9,792 nt of DNA from Vulgatibacter sp035565615 (GCA_035565615.1 DATMSB010000002.1:1-9792); one strand, 5' to 3'; counted from the first letter of the stretch, positions 1 through 5,428 are shown. The notes: a model not told the origin generated them from the sequence alone. Numbers and translations: made by a program.

Positions 1-371
1 CGGGCGAGCCGCGCCTCGTATTCCTCGGCGGCGGCGAGCTTGAGGCCCTGGCCGACGATGGTTTGGGCTGCCTGGAGGGCGACGAAGGGGTTTTCGTGGT
101 CGAGGAGAGCCCGCAGCTTCGCCAGCGCCTCGCCGGTGGCGAGCTGGAGATGGCCCACGGTCTCGCGGAGCGCCTCGCGGCGGGCCTCCGCCATCGCCGC
201 CTGGAAAGCCGGTAGCAGCTTCCAGCGGGCCAGCGACCTGGGCGAGACGCCCGCCTTCGCCGCTGCTTCGCCGTCCGTGCGGGCCGTCAGGAGCGCCGCC
301 GCTGCTTTCGCCTGTAACGGGGTGAGAGTCCCCCAGGCCATAACGCCAAGATGCGGCTGTTTCTGACTCAC
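1..371 (-). CDS. phBC6A51-type HTH protein, small-terminase-like (partial, C-terminus outside window)
   Basis: The frame is open from a GTG at 371 to the window edge, giving 123 visible residues. The GTG has a good ribosome site (GAGGAG, 8 nt upstream). Residues 17-60 read as a helix-turn-helix (acidic/Ala helix, then GVSPRSLARWK, then LPAFQAAMAEAR), followed by a long Ala/Leu/Glu helix (residues 60-115). This pattern matches the phBC6A51-type homeodomain-like HTH proteins of phages and mobile elements, a group related to small terminase subunits that recognise DNA for packaging. Family assignment is from recognised pattern only. It is the last visible gene of the minus-strand run after the primase-helicase gene, separated from it by the GTGTCC repeat cluster. 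In a phage satellite a TerS-like protein could redirect packaging. An alternative is a plain DNA-binding regulator. An internal ATG at residue 11 is a less likely start because it has no clear ribosome site. Confidence 0.72.
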   Translation of the reverse strand, partial: MSQKQPHLGVMAWGTLTPLQAKAAAALLTARTDGEAAAKAGVSPRSLARWKLLPAFQAAMAEARREALRETVGHLQLATGEALAKLRALLDHENPFVALQAAQTIVGQGLKLAAAEEYEARLA

Positions 372-404
372 GGGCGGTGCTCCTCTGATGTCGAGCTGCC
401 GCCT

Positions 405-524
405 CTGTGTCCAACGTGTCCGGGACACAGAGGGTTATTCTGTAGAGAGAGAAAAGAAGTGGCCTTCACGCGGATAATCCCGTGTGTCCGGGACACGTTG
501 GACACAGCGTCTCTCAACGTGTCC
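405..524. repeat. Cluster of seven GTGTCC/GGACAC hexamers in inverted arms; candidate replication origin
   Basis: Two 25-bp arms, 405-429 and 483-507, are inverted copies of each other with 24 of 25 matches. Each arm contains the 13-bp palindrome GTGTCCGGGACAC next to a further hexamer. Hexamers start at 407, 416, 423, 484, 491, 500 and 519; the last lies over the final codons of the primase gene. Short matches continue inward (GGGTTAT against GGGATTAT). The 50 bp between the arms is AT-richer and carries a purine run (GAGAGAGAAAAGAAG on the plus strand). Paired iteron sets around an AT-richer stretch just downstream of a primase/helicase gene are typical of SaPI and P4-like origins; calling it an origin is inference. 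It could instead be an operator for the gene starting at 371 or a large RNA hairpin. Confidence 0.6.
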
Positions 525-2790
525 CCACGTTCGCCAACTGGAGCGGCGCCCGCTCCGCAGGCCGCAGGCGCAACCCCGCCCACGCTCGATGGGTGTTGTT
601 CGATCCCTCGACCCGGGTCCGCGTGTCTCTGAATCCCCGCGCTCGCAACGCCTCGTTGAACGACTTGGGAGGCATCGGATGGGCCTCGCCCTCCTCCCCG
701 CACCAACGCTCGTAGGCCGCCCGAAGGCTTCGCTGGATGATCCGAAAATCCGCCCCCTCCTCGCACTCGTCCGCGAGGAAGCGCCCGAGGGTGTCTTGCT
801 CGGCGCGGTATCCCTCGGTCGCCGCGCGGACGCGCTCGGGATCTCGGAGGCCGTCCCGCTGCCATGCAAGGCACCCCTCGACGGCCCACCGGAGGATCCC
901 CGGCAGCTCGGCACGGAGTCGCTCGGGAAGAGTGCGGTCCTCTCTGCCGAGGAAGGAAACCTCGAACGGGATCAGCTTCAACCGCCGCCAAATTCCGTTA
1001 TCGGTGCCCTTCACGATGGGTTTGTGGTTTCCAGAGACCCACAGTTTATGAACCGGAGCGAACCGCCAGTGATCCTCGCGCATCTTCCGGGCGCTGATCG
1101 GATCCCCGCCGGTCAATGCCTTGAGGAGCGATTCATCCCAACGGCGCCCCTCCTCGACCTCCTGGCAGCTCACGAGGCGCCGCCCATGCAACGACGCCAC
1201 CCCGGTTTCGTGCCGCTCGTTTCGACTCGCGAGAAGTAGGTTGCTCGGTGCCGGCCACCCGTAATCGTGACCGATCGCTTCGAGGAGCGTACCGACGAAC
1301 GTGGATTTCCCGTTGGCGCCGGATCCGTGAAGGAAGAACAAAGCGTGTTCCCGGACCTCACCCGTCAGGGAGTAGCCAACGGCCCGCTGGAGGTACGCGG
1401 CGAGGTCTGCATCCCCGCCCATGATCTCCGACACGAACCGCTCCCACGTCGGGGCCTCGGCGGCAGGGTCGAAGGGGACGGGGACGATCTTCGTGATGAG
1501 GTCGCCTGGCGTGTGTGGGAGTAGCTCCCCTGTGCAGAGGTCGAGCACGCCATTCTCGACCCCCAAGCGCATCGGGTCGGCGTCGAGCTGGTCATGGTGG
1601 AGGGCTACGCCGGGTTGCGCCCGGGCGAGGTCCACGGCAGCGGCGAGGGCTCCCTTGCTCTCGGCCTTCTTCGCCCACGCTCGGGCTTCCTTCCGCTGCG
1701 CCTCGACCGTCTTCTTCAACTTCTCGGCGGCCTTTACCTCGCCCACGGCTTCGAGGCGAACCGCCTCCTCGGCCATCTTTGCGGTAGCGGCGTCCACCTC
1801 CTCGGGGATGGATCGTGCCGCCTCGGTCGCCAGCTCCACCATGCGGAGGTCGGCGCCTTCGAGGTTCCATCGCTTCCCGTCGAAGATGATCCACTTGCCC
1901 CACGTCGCGACATACCGAACACGGCCCGCGTTCCGATCGATCAACCGCTCCGCGTTGCCGGTGTCGGTCCAGGGATACCGGCGGTCCCACCCTTGGGCGT
2001 TCCTTGCGAGCCGCTCCAGCTCCCCCGGCCGTTCCTCGAACAGCGTGGAAATCTCCGGGTCCGCGCGGTACGCGTCGAGGGTCTCCTCCTCGCCCTTCCC
2101 CTCGTTGCGGAGGCGGCCGGCGAGTGACGCCGCGCTGTCGTGGCGCGACTTCGGTGCGGTCCCCTTGCTGGCCTTTGCCTTCGGTGCGGGCGCTTCGGCC
2201 AGGAGCGCATCCACGTCGAGGAGCTGCCCAGGGGCGGCCTCGATGGTCGCCACGGCGGCACGTTCCGGCGGACACGACGGCAGGAAGAACAGGGCCGCCT
2301 CATGGTTGCACTGCGGATCCGCCCCGCCTCCCAACTTCGCGTTGACGATGGACCAGAGCCGGGTGCGCTCCGCAGCGGAGATGGACCGAGGAGTCGGGAA
2401 GATCAGCCGGAACCGCCAGTCCCCGGGGCCCTTCGCGTTGTGGTTGTGCGAGGTGGCGACGATGCAGGCCGCGAGCGCCTGCGCCTTCTCACAGACCGCG
2501 AGTGCATCGTCCTTCGAGTCGGCGCGCTTGCCGAAGTCGAAGTCCATCACGAGCGCGTTGACGGTCTCCACGTCGGCCTTGCAGCGCTTGCCACCCTTGC
2601 GGAAGTCGGCAGGGACGAAGGCGGCGCCGTTTTTGTTGGGGCGGACCCGGTGCTCGCCGAGGAGATCACCCCACGTCGTCTCGCGCACGTCTAAGACGTC
2701 GGTGTCTTCCTGGTTCCGGAGGAGCGTGACGCGGATCGGGAGGTCGAAGGGATCGAGGGCTTCGGGCTGGAGGGCGGGGGCCGCGCTCAT
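514..2790 (-). CDS. P4/D5-type primase-helicase, replication protein of the element
   Basis: A 758-residue protein. Residues 78-175 look like an archaeo-eukaryotic-type primase domain: an acidic pair in VMDFDFG (81-87), then SHNHNAKGPGDWRFRL (114-129) and DPQCNHEAALFFLPSCP (158-174). The D5_N-like region starts near 278 (GNAERLIDRN). A charged Ala/Lys/Glu helical stretch fills about 334-390, and NGVLDLCTGEL is at 413-423. The superfamily 3 helicase core has Walker A GSGANGKST (489-497), Walker B-like VSCQEVEEG (540-548), sensor WVSGNHKP (584-591) and the arginine-finger region GIWRRLKLIPF (599-609). Such proteins unwind and prime their own origin, here plausibly the adjacent repeat cluster. 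The start ATG at 2790 overlaps the stop of the upstream gene (ATGA), implying coupled translation, with GGAG about 9 nt before it. The frame stays open upstream to 3045, but that part overlaps the neighbour gene and is rejected. No frameshift or lost helicase motif is seen. Confidence 0.93.
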   Translation of the reverse strand: MSAAPALQPEALDPFDLPIRVTLLRNQEDTDVLDVRETTWGDLLGEHRVRPNKNGAAFVPADFRKGGKRCKADVETVNALVMDFDFGKRADSKDDALAVCEKAQALAACIVATSHNHNAKGPGDWRFRLIFPTPRSISAAERTRLWSIVNAKLGGGADPQCNHEAALFFLPSCPPERAAVATIEAAPGQLLDVDALLAEAPAPKAKASKGTAPKSRHDSAASLAGRLRNEGKGEEETLDAYRADPEISTLFEERPGELERLARNAQGWDRRYPWTDTGNAERLIDRNAGRVRYVATWGKWIIFDGKRWNLEGADLRMVELATEAARSIPEEVDAATAKMAEEAVRLEAVGEVKAAEKLKKTVEAQRKEARAWAKKAESKGALAAAVDLARAQPGVALHHDQLDADPMRLGVENGVLDLCTGELLPHTPGDLITKIVPVPFDPAAEAPTWERFVSEIMGGDADLAAYLQRAVGYSLTGEVREHALFFLHGSGANGKSTFVGTLLEAIGHDYGWPAPSNLLLASRNERHETGVASLHGRRLVSCQEVEEGRRWDESLLKALTGGDPISARKMREDHWRFAPVHKLWVSGNHKPIVKGTDNGIWRRLKLIPFEVSFLGREDRTLPERLRAELPGILRWAVEGCLAWQRDGLRDPERVRAATEGYRAEQDTLGRFLADECEEGADFRIIQRSLRAAYERWCGEEGEAHPMPPKSFNEALRARGFRDTRTRVEGSNNTHRAWAGLRLRPAERAPLQLANVGTR

Positions 2791-3200
2791 CGGTCGGGCT
2801 CCACCAGGTCGGCGGGGATCTCGACGCGAAGCGCCCTTCCGAAGTCGCGGGCGTAGCTCGCAGGGATCCGCCTCTTGCCGAGGCCGTGCCGGAGGTACTC
2901 CCGGCCGTTGCTCCCGAGCAGATCCCCGGCCTCGGCGACGGTGAGACCGCGCAACGCCAAGACGTCGAGCATCCAGGTTTTGAAGGAGTCGGCTTCGCCA
3001 AGGCCCGCGCGGGTTTCGTCGAGGTCGTTCAAACGCCGGAGCCACTCACGCGCGGCGTTCAACTCGCGGAAGTGCTCCAGCGCTAGGAGTTTCAAATCTT
3101 GGCGAAGGCCCTTCAGCCCCCAGCCGAGCGCCGCGAGGAACACGTCCTCGCCGGTGGGCTTGTCTCCTGTGTCGGTCGGTGGTACTTTTCGTGTCGCCAT
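2787..3200 (-). CDS. Small protein with possible C-terminal HTH, between Xis-like gene and primase
   Basis: A 137-residue protein I do not recognise by name. The start ATG at 3200 has a strong ribosome site (GAGGAG, 7 nt upstream); the open frame further upstream crosses the neighbouring gene and is discarded. The N-terminal half (20-70) is helical and charged. The C-terminal part (about 83-131) has a Cro/XRE-like rhythm: RGLTVAEAGDLLG, then REYLRHGLGKRRIP, then ASYARDFGRALRVEIPADL. That suggests DNA binding but is a weak call. Its stop overlaps the primase start by ATGA, so the two are almost certainly one translation unit. Position between an AlpA-like gene and a primase fits a satellite regulator or replication accessory protein. 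No enzyme motif or membrane segment is seen. Confidence 0.75.
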   Translation of the reverse strand: MATRKVPPTDTGDKPTGEDVFLAALGWGLKGLRQDLKLLALEHFRELNAAREWLRRLNDLDETRAGLGEADSFKTWMLDVLALRGLTVAEAGDLLGSNGREYLRHGLGKRRIPASYARDFGRALRVEIPADLVEPDR

Positions 3201-3213
3201 CGGTTTTCTCCTC

Positions 3214-3249
3214 GCCCCGCCCTCGGCTCCTTCCGAGGCGGGGCTTTTT
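3214..3249 (+). terminator. Intrinsic terminator reading on the plus strand
   Basis: GCCCCG and CCTCGG (one extra C between them) pair with CCGAGG and CGGGGC around a CTCCTT loop; TTTTT follows at 3245-3249. The T-run is only on the plus-strand side, so it would stop transcription running against the minus-strand genes around it. On the minus strand the same hairpin sits directly upstream of the ribosome site of the gene starting at 3200, with no T-run, so it could instead shape that leader or protect a 3' end. Confidence 0.6.
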
Positions 3250-3259
3250 CGTGTGGGGG

Positions 3260-3457
3260 TCAGGCGGCGGCCTGCTTCCGCGCGTCGAGGAAGCGGCGTA
3301 GGTCTGCGACATCGATCAGCCGTGCGCGGCCGACGTAGAACGCGCGGATCTCGCCAGCGGCGATCAGCTCGAAAACCTTCGTCCGGCCGACACCGATCAT
3401 TCGCGCAGCCTGCTCCGGTCGAACTGCCATCGGGGTGTTGGTGTGTTCCTTTTCCAA
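3260..3457 (-). CDS. AlpA/Xis-type excisionase-family HTH regulator
   Basis: A 65-residue protein from TTG at 3457, chosen because AGGAGG lies 6 nt upstream; the ATG at 3430 (56 residues) has no comparable site but is still possible. The fold is the small winged HTH of the excisionase/AlpA (HTH_17) family: RPEQAARMIGVGRTKVFELIAAGEI (13-37) is the HTH, YVGRARLI (41-48) the wing, and DVADLRRFLDARK (49-61) the last helix. Family members bend DNA at attachment sites to favour excision, or activate transcription of an element's integrase or early genes. It is the first gene of the minus-strand run leading to the primase, and directly follows a control region with three operator-like palindromes. 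A related 9-mer near the ssrA attachment site fits an excision role; which role it plays here is inference. Confidence 0.88.
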   Translation of the reverse strand: MEKEHTNTPMAVRPEQAARMIGVGRTKVFELIAAGEIRAFYVGRARLIDVADLRRFLDARKQAAA

Positions 3458-3514
3458 GGGGCTCCTCCTGTGAACGGTGGCGGACTTGCCACCTTCCGCG
3501 AGAGTCGCAAATTC

Positions 3515-3544
3515 GAGACAACAACGCAACACTGTTTGTATAAT
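3515..3544 (+). promoter_or_regulatory. Possible plus-strand sigma70-type promoter
   Basis: GAGACA (3515-3520) and a perfect TATAAT (3539-3544) are 18 bp apart. The -10 box overlaps the 3537-3555 palindrome and faces the minus-strand promoter there. No plus-strand gene of convincing size follows before the integrase terminator, so if active it would make a short non-coding or antisense transcript. Weak call, sequence only. Confidence 0.35.
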
Positions 3545-3555
3545 TGCGTTATACA
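3537..3555. promoter_or_regulatory. Operator-like palindrome TGTATAA-N5-TTATACA
   Basis: Perfect 7-bp arms with a 5-bp spacer (TTGCG). It covers the -10 boxes of two opposed promoters. On the minus strand its core reads TATAACGCA, one base from the CATAACGCA 9-mer at 3593 and 3624, so the three sites look like one operator family. The binding protein is not shown; the AlpA-like protein at 3260-3457 or the small protein at 2787-3200 are candidates. Confidence 0.6.
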
Positions 3556-3575
3556 CTGGCACGAGAGATGCACAA
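3548..3575 (-). promoter_or_regulatory. Probable promoter of the xis-like/primase operon
   Basis: On the minus strand TTGTGC (3575-3570) and TATAAC (3553-3548) are 16 bp apart, giving a start near 3541 and a leader of about 85 nt before the TTG at 3457. The -10 matches the consensus at five of six bases; the -35 is poor, as expected for a promoter that needs an activator. The -10 lies inside the palindrome at 3537-3555. Confidence 0.45.
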
Positions 3576-3592
3576 CGCCGCCCAGCGAAGCG

Positions 3593-3638
3593 CATAACGC
3601 ATTTATGGAGACAGAGACGGTCCCATAACGCATTTACA
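3593..3638. repeat. Two direct repeats of CATAACGCATTTA, operator-like
   Basis: CATAACGCATTTA occurs at 3593-3605 and 3624-3636, 31 bp apart, about three helical turns. The first extends to an inverted repeat CATAA-CGCAT-TTATG (3593-3607); the second is the same with two changed bases in the right arm. Both resemble the palindrome at 3537-3555. They lie upstream of the probable minus-strand promoter, so they suit binding by an activator or a regulator of both this operon and excision. Confidence 0.6.
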
Positions 3639-3688
3639 GGACCCGAGAGACGCCCGGGAGGTGGGCGCCCCGGTCCCACTCGCCCACG

Positions 3689-3722
3689 AAAAAGCCCCCT
3701 CGCCACGGTTGGACGAGAGGGC
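3689..3722 (-). terminator. Intrinsic terminator of the integrase gene
   Basis: On the minus strand GCCCTCTCG (3722-3714) pairs with CGAGGGGGC (3702-3694), one G-U wobble, followed by TTTTT (3693-3689). It lies 28 bp past the integrase stop and separates the integrase unit from the xis-primase operon. Confidence 0.8.
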
Positions 3723-3749
3723 CTGGGACGGCCGGGATCCGTGGAGGTG

Positions 3750-4949
3750 CTACGCGCCCGCCTGCCGCAGCGGCACCACGTCGGCGCCCTTCCGCAAGTC
3801 GTCGAGGAAGTTGGCCCACGCCTGCATCATCTCGCGGCGCTCGGGAAGGAACGACGTGCGGTTGTAGGCGCGGCCGTTCGCATCCTGCACTCGATGTGCA
3901 AGCTGGTGTTCGATGAAGTCCGGCCGGAAGTGCAGCACTTCATCGAGCATCGTTCGCGCGGTCGCGCGGAAACCGTGCGCCACGGCATCATCGCTGCCGT
4001 ACCCCAGGCGCTTCAACGCTGCGTTCAGCGTGTTGTTACTCATGGGACGGTCGCCTCCCCGTAGCGACGGGAAGACGTACCGGCCGCGCCCGGTGAGGAC
4101 GTGCGCCTCGCGGAAGATCGCCACGGCCTGCGCCGCCAGCGGGACGACGTGATCCCGGCGGAGCTTCATCTTCGCGGCGGGAATCGTCCACGTCGCCGCG
4201 TCCAAGTCGATCTCGGACCATTCCGCCTGCCGCAGCTCCCCCGGCCGCACGAACACGAGCGGCGCGAGGCGCAGCGCCCATGCCGTCGTCGGCTGGCCCA
4301 TGTAGCTGTCGATGGCGCGGAGGAGGGCGCCGAACTGCTTCGGCTCGGTGATCGCCGCGTGGTTCTTCTCCGGCGGCGAGCGCAGCGCCCCGCGAAGATC
4401 CCGCGTGGGGTCACTCGCGCATCGGCCGGTCTGCACCCCGAAGCGGAAGACCTCCCCCACGATCCAGAAGACCCGATGCGCGGTCTCGATCGTGCCGCGC
4501 TCCTCGATGCGCCGCAGAACCGCGAGGGCCTCGGGCGGCGTGATCTCCGCGAGGGGGCGCCGGCCCATCATCGGGAAGACGTGAACCTCCAGCCGCCGAA
4601 GCTGTCGCTCCCCGTGGGCGGGCACCCACTCGGAACGCTTGGTGGCGAACCACTCCCGTGCCACGGCCTCGAAGGTGTCCGCCCCCGTCGCCGCTCGGCG
4701 GTCCTCTTGCCGCTGCGCGCTCGGGTCGATGCCGTTGCGGAGGAGTTGCCGAGCGTCAGCCCTGCGATCCCGGGCCTCCTTCAAGGAAACCTCGGGGAAG
4801 GCCCCGAACGAGATCCGCTTCTCCTTTCCCCCGTGCCGGTACTTCAGCCGCCAGAGGCGCGCCCCCTTGGGGGTGACTTCGAGGTAGAGGCCCCCGCCGT
4901 CGAAGTGCTTCCCCGGACCCGCCGCCGTGATCGCTTTCGCCGTGAGCAT
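3750..4949 (-). CDS. int: P4-family tyrosine integrase
   Basis: A 399-residue site-specific recombinase that would insert and excise the element at ssrA. The N-terminal domain has the P4-integrase arm-binding signature (FDGGGLYLEV 16-25, LWRLKYR 32-38, SFGAFPEVSLKEAR 47-60). A SAM-like core-binding domain covers about 92-185. The catalytic domain holds R235 (RPGELR), K262 (MKLRR), H325 and R328 (HGFR), H352 (LAH) and the nucleophile Y362 (AYNR), so it looks complete and active. The ATG at 4949 is preferred because P4 integrases usually begin MLT...; an in-frame ATG at 4988 adds 13 Arg/Lys/Gly-rich residues encoded by the TGCCCC repeat region and also has a possible ribosome site. The gene starts about 210 bp from the 3' end of ssrA, the usual arrangement for integrases using tmRNA as target. 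Its own terminator lies just downstream. Confidence 0.95.
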   Translation of the reverse strand: MLTAKAITAAGPGKHFDGGGLYLEVTPKGARLWRLKYRHGGKEKRISFGAFPEVSLKEARDRRADARQLLRNGIDPSAQRQEDRRAATGADTFEAVAREWFATKRSEWVPAHGERQLRRLEVHVFPMMGRRPLAEITPPEALAVLRRIEERGTIETAHRVFWIVGEVFRFGVQTGRCASDPTRDLRGALRSPPEKNHAAITEPKQFGALLRAIDSYMGQPTTAWALRLAPLVFVRPGELRQAEWSEIDLDAATWTIPAAKMKLRRDHVVPLAAQAVAIFREAHVLTGRGRYVFPSLRGGDRPMSNNTLNAALKRLGYGSDDAVAHGFRATARTMLDEVLHFRPDFIEHQLAHRVQDANGRAYNRTSFLPERREMMQAWANFLDDLRKGADVVPLRQAGA

Positions 4950-4968
4950 TTCGATTCCCTTCCGGGGG

Positions 4969-5031
4969 CGCTTGCCCCCACGGGGCATCGCTTGCCCCTA
5001 CCGATGCCCCCACGATGCCCTTCCTTGCCCC
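4969..5031. repeat. TGCCCC repeat cluster between integrase and attachment site
   Basis: TGCCCC occurs on the plus strand at 4973, 4993, 5005 and 5026, with TGCCC at 5016 and the inverse GGGGCA at 4982. CGCTTGCCCC occurs twice, exactly 20 bp apart (4969 and 4989), and CGATGCCC twice (5002 and 5013). Spacings of 20, 12, 11 and 10 bp put several copies on one helix face. Between an integrase gene and its att core such short repeats are often arm-type integrase sites; here they also overlap a possible integrase promoter. Function is inferred. Confidence 0.55.
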
Positions 5032-5041
5032 CGGATGTCAA
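5013..5041 (-). promoter_or_regulatory. Possible integrase promoter
   Basis: A perfect TTGACA on the minus strand (5041-5036) is followed after 18 bp by CATCGT (5017-5012), a poor -10. The TGCCCC repeats overlap the spacer, -10 and start region, so the integrase could control its own expression. Weak call. Confidence 0.35.
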
Positions 5042-5087
5042 CGGACCCACCCGGACCCCAGCGGACGACGAAGGGGGCAGAAGGCAC

Positions 5088-5113
5088 AAAAAAGCCCGCG
5101 ATTCAGCGGGCTT
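5088..5113 (-). terminator. Intrinsic terminator downstream of tmRNA
   Basis: On the minus strand AAGCCCGC (5113-5106) pairs with GCGGGCTT (5099-5092) around a 6-nt loop, with TTTTTT overlapping the stem end (5093-5088). It lies 45 bp past the tmRNA 3' end, on the element side of the presumed attachment site, so ssrA transcription would end on element-borne DNA. Confidence 0.85.
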
Positions 5114-5118
5114 GCAAC

Positions 5119-5127
5119 TGCGTTATG
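5119..5127 (-). promoter_or_regulatory. CATAACGCA 9-mer near the attachment site
   Basis: On the minus strand this reads CATAACGCA, identical to the first nine bases of the repeats at 3593 and 3624. It lies 31 bp from the tmRNA 3' end and between it and the terminator hairpin. A candidate excisionase-binding site; a single short match, so tentative. Confidence 0.4.
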
Positions 5128-5157
5128 AGGGGCGGCGGATTTTGGCGGACGCCCAAA

Positions 5158-5185
5158 TGGTGGAGGCGGGGGGAATCGAACCCCC
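5158..5185 (-). other. Presumed attachment site (att) at the 3' end of ssrA
   Basis: The T-arm and acceptor end of tmRNA (GGTTCGATTCCCCC, then CGCCTCCACCA) is the usual crossover target for P4-type integrases in ssrA, and the integrase gene lies just beyond it. The exact core cannot be defined because the second copy of the repeat is not in this window: no other block resembling this sequence was found between 1 and 5157. Confidence 0.6.
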
Positions 5186-5392
5186 GTCCGAAAGTGCTCC
5201 ACGCCTCGGCCCTACGTGCGTAGCCCTTGGTTTGATCACCGCCCGGGCGCCCAAGGGCTGGCTCCCGCGCGGAGTTCCCCGGATGGTACGGCCCTTCCGC
5301 GCCCGGGGCGTCTTGGAAGGGTCGGCCGGATTTGCTGACGGAGGTGACGATCGCTACCGGCTCGCGACCGGCCTCCGCGCTATGCGCTCGCC

Positions 5393-5428
5393 TTAGGCGG
5401 CGACAGCGAGCTCAACGTTGTCGTTGGC
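5393..5428 (-). CDS. ssrA: tmRNA proteolysis tag, ANDNVELAVAA
   Basis: Eleven codons plus TAA within tmRNA. The resume codon is GCC (Ala). The ending AVAA keeps the small hydrophobic C-terminus recognised by ClpXP-type proteases, and AND at the front is the usual start. Confidence 0.93.
   Translation of the reverse strand, partial: ANDNVELAVAA

Noticed and set aside
339..347. CATAACGCC, close to the CATAACGCA motif
   Set aside because: Differs at the last base, lies inside the start of the HTH coding region and is not palindromic; treated as chance.
1421..2944. 507-codon plus-strand frame opposite the primase gene
   Set aside because: Ser/Arg-rich antisense translation; the primase-helicase motifs on the minus strand are unambiguous.
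2791..3045. Extension of the primase frame upstream of the ATG at 2790
   Set aside because: Arg/Pro-rich, lacks an ATG there, and overlaps the 137-residue gene, which has its own strong ribosome site.
3443..3628. 61-codon plus-strand frame over the control region
   Set aside because: It covers operators and the xis-like start in antisense, has no ribosome site, and its translation resembles no protein.
3741..3752. Possible second att copy (GTGGAGGTG similar to the ssrA end)
   Set aside because: Only a few bases match and it lies between the integrase gene and its terminator; no T-arm sequence accompanies it.
4101..5396. 431-codon plus-strand frame opposite integrase and through tmRNA
   Set aside because: It runs through the structured tmRNA gene and has no domain; integrase catalytic residues are all on the other strand.
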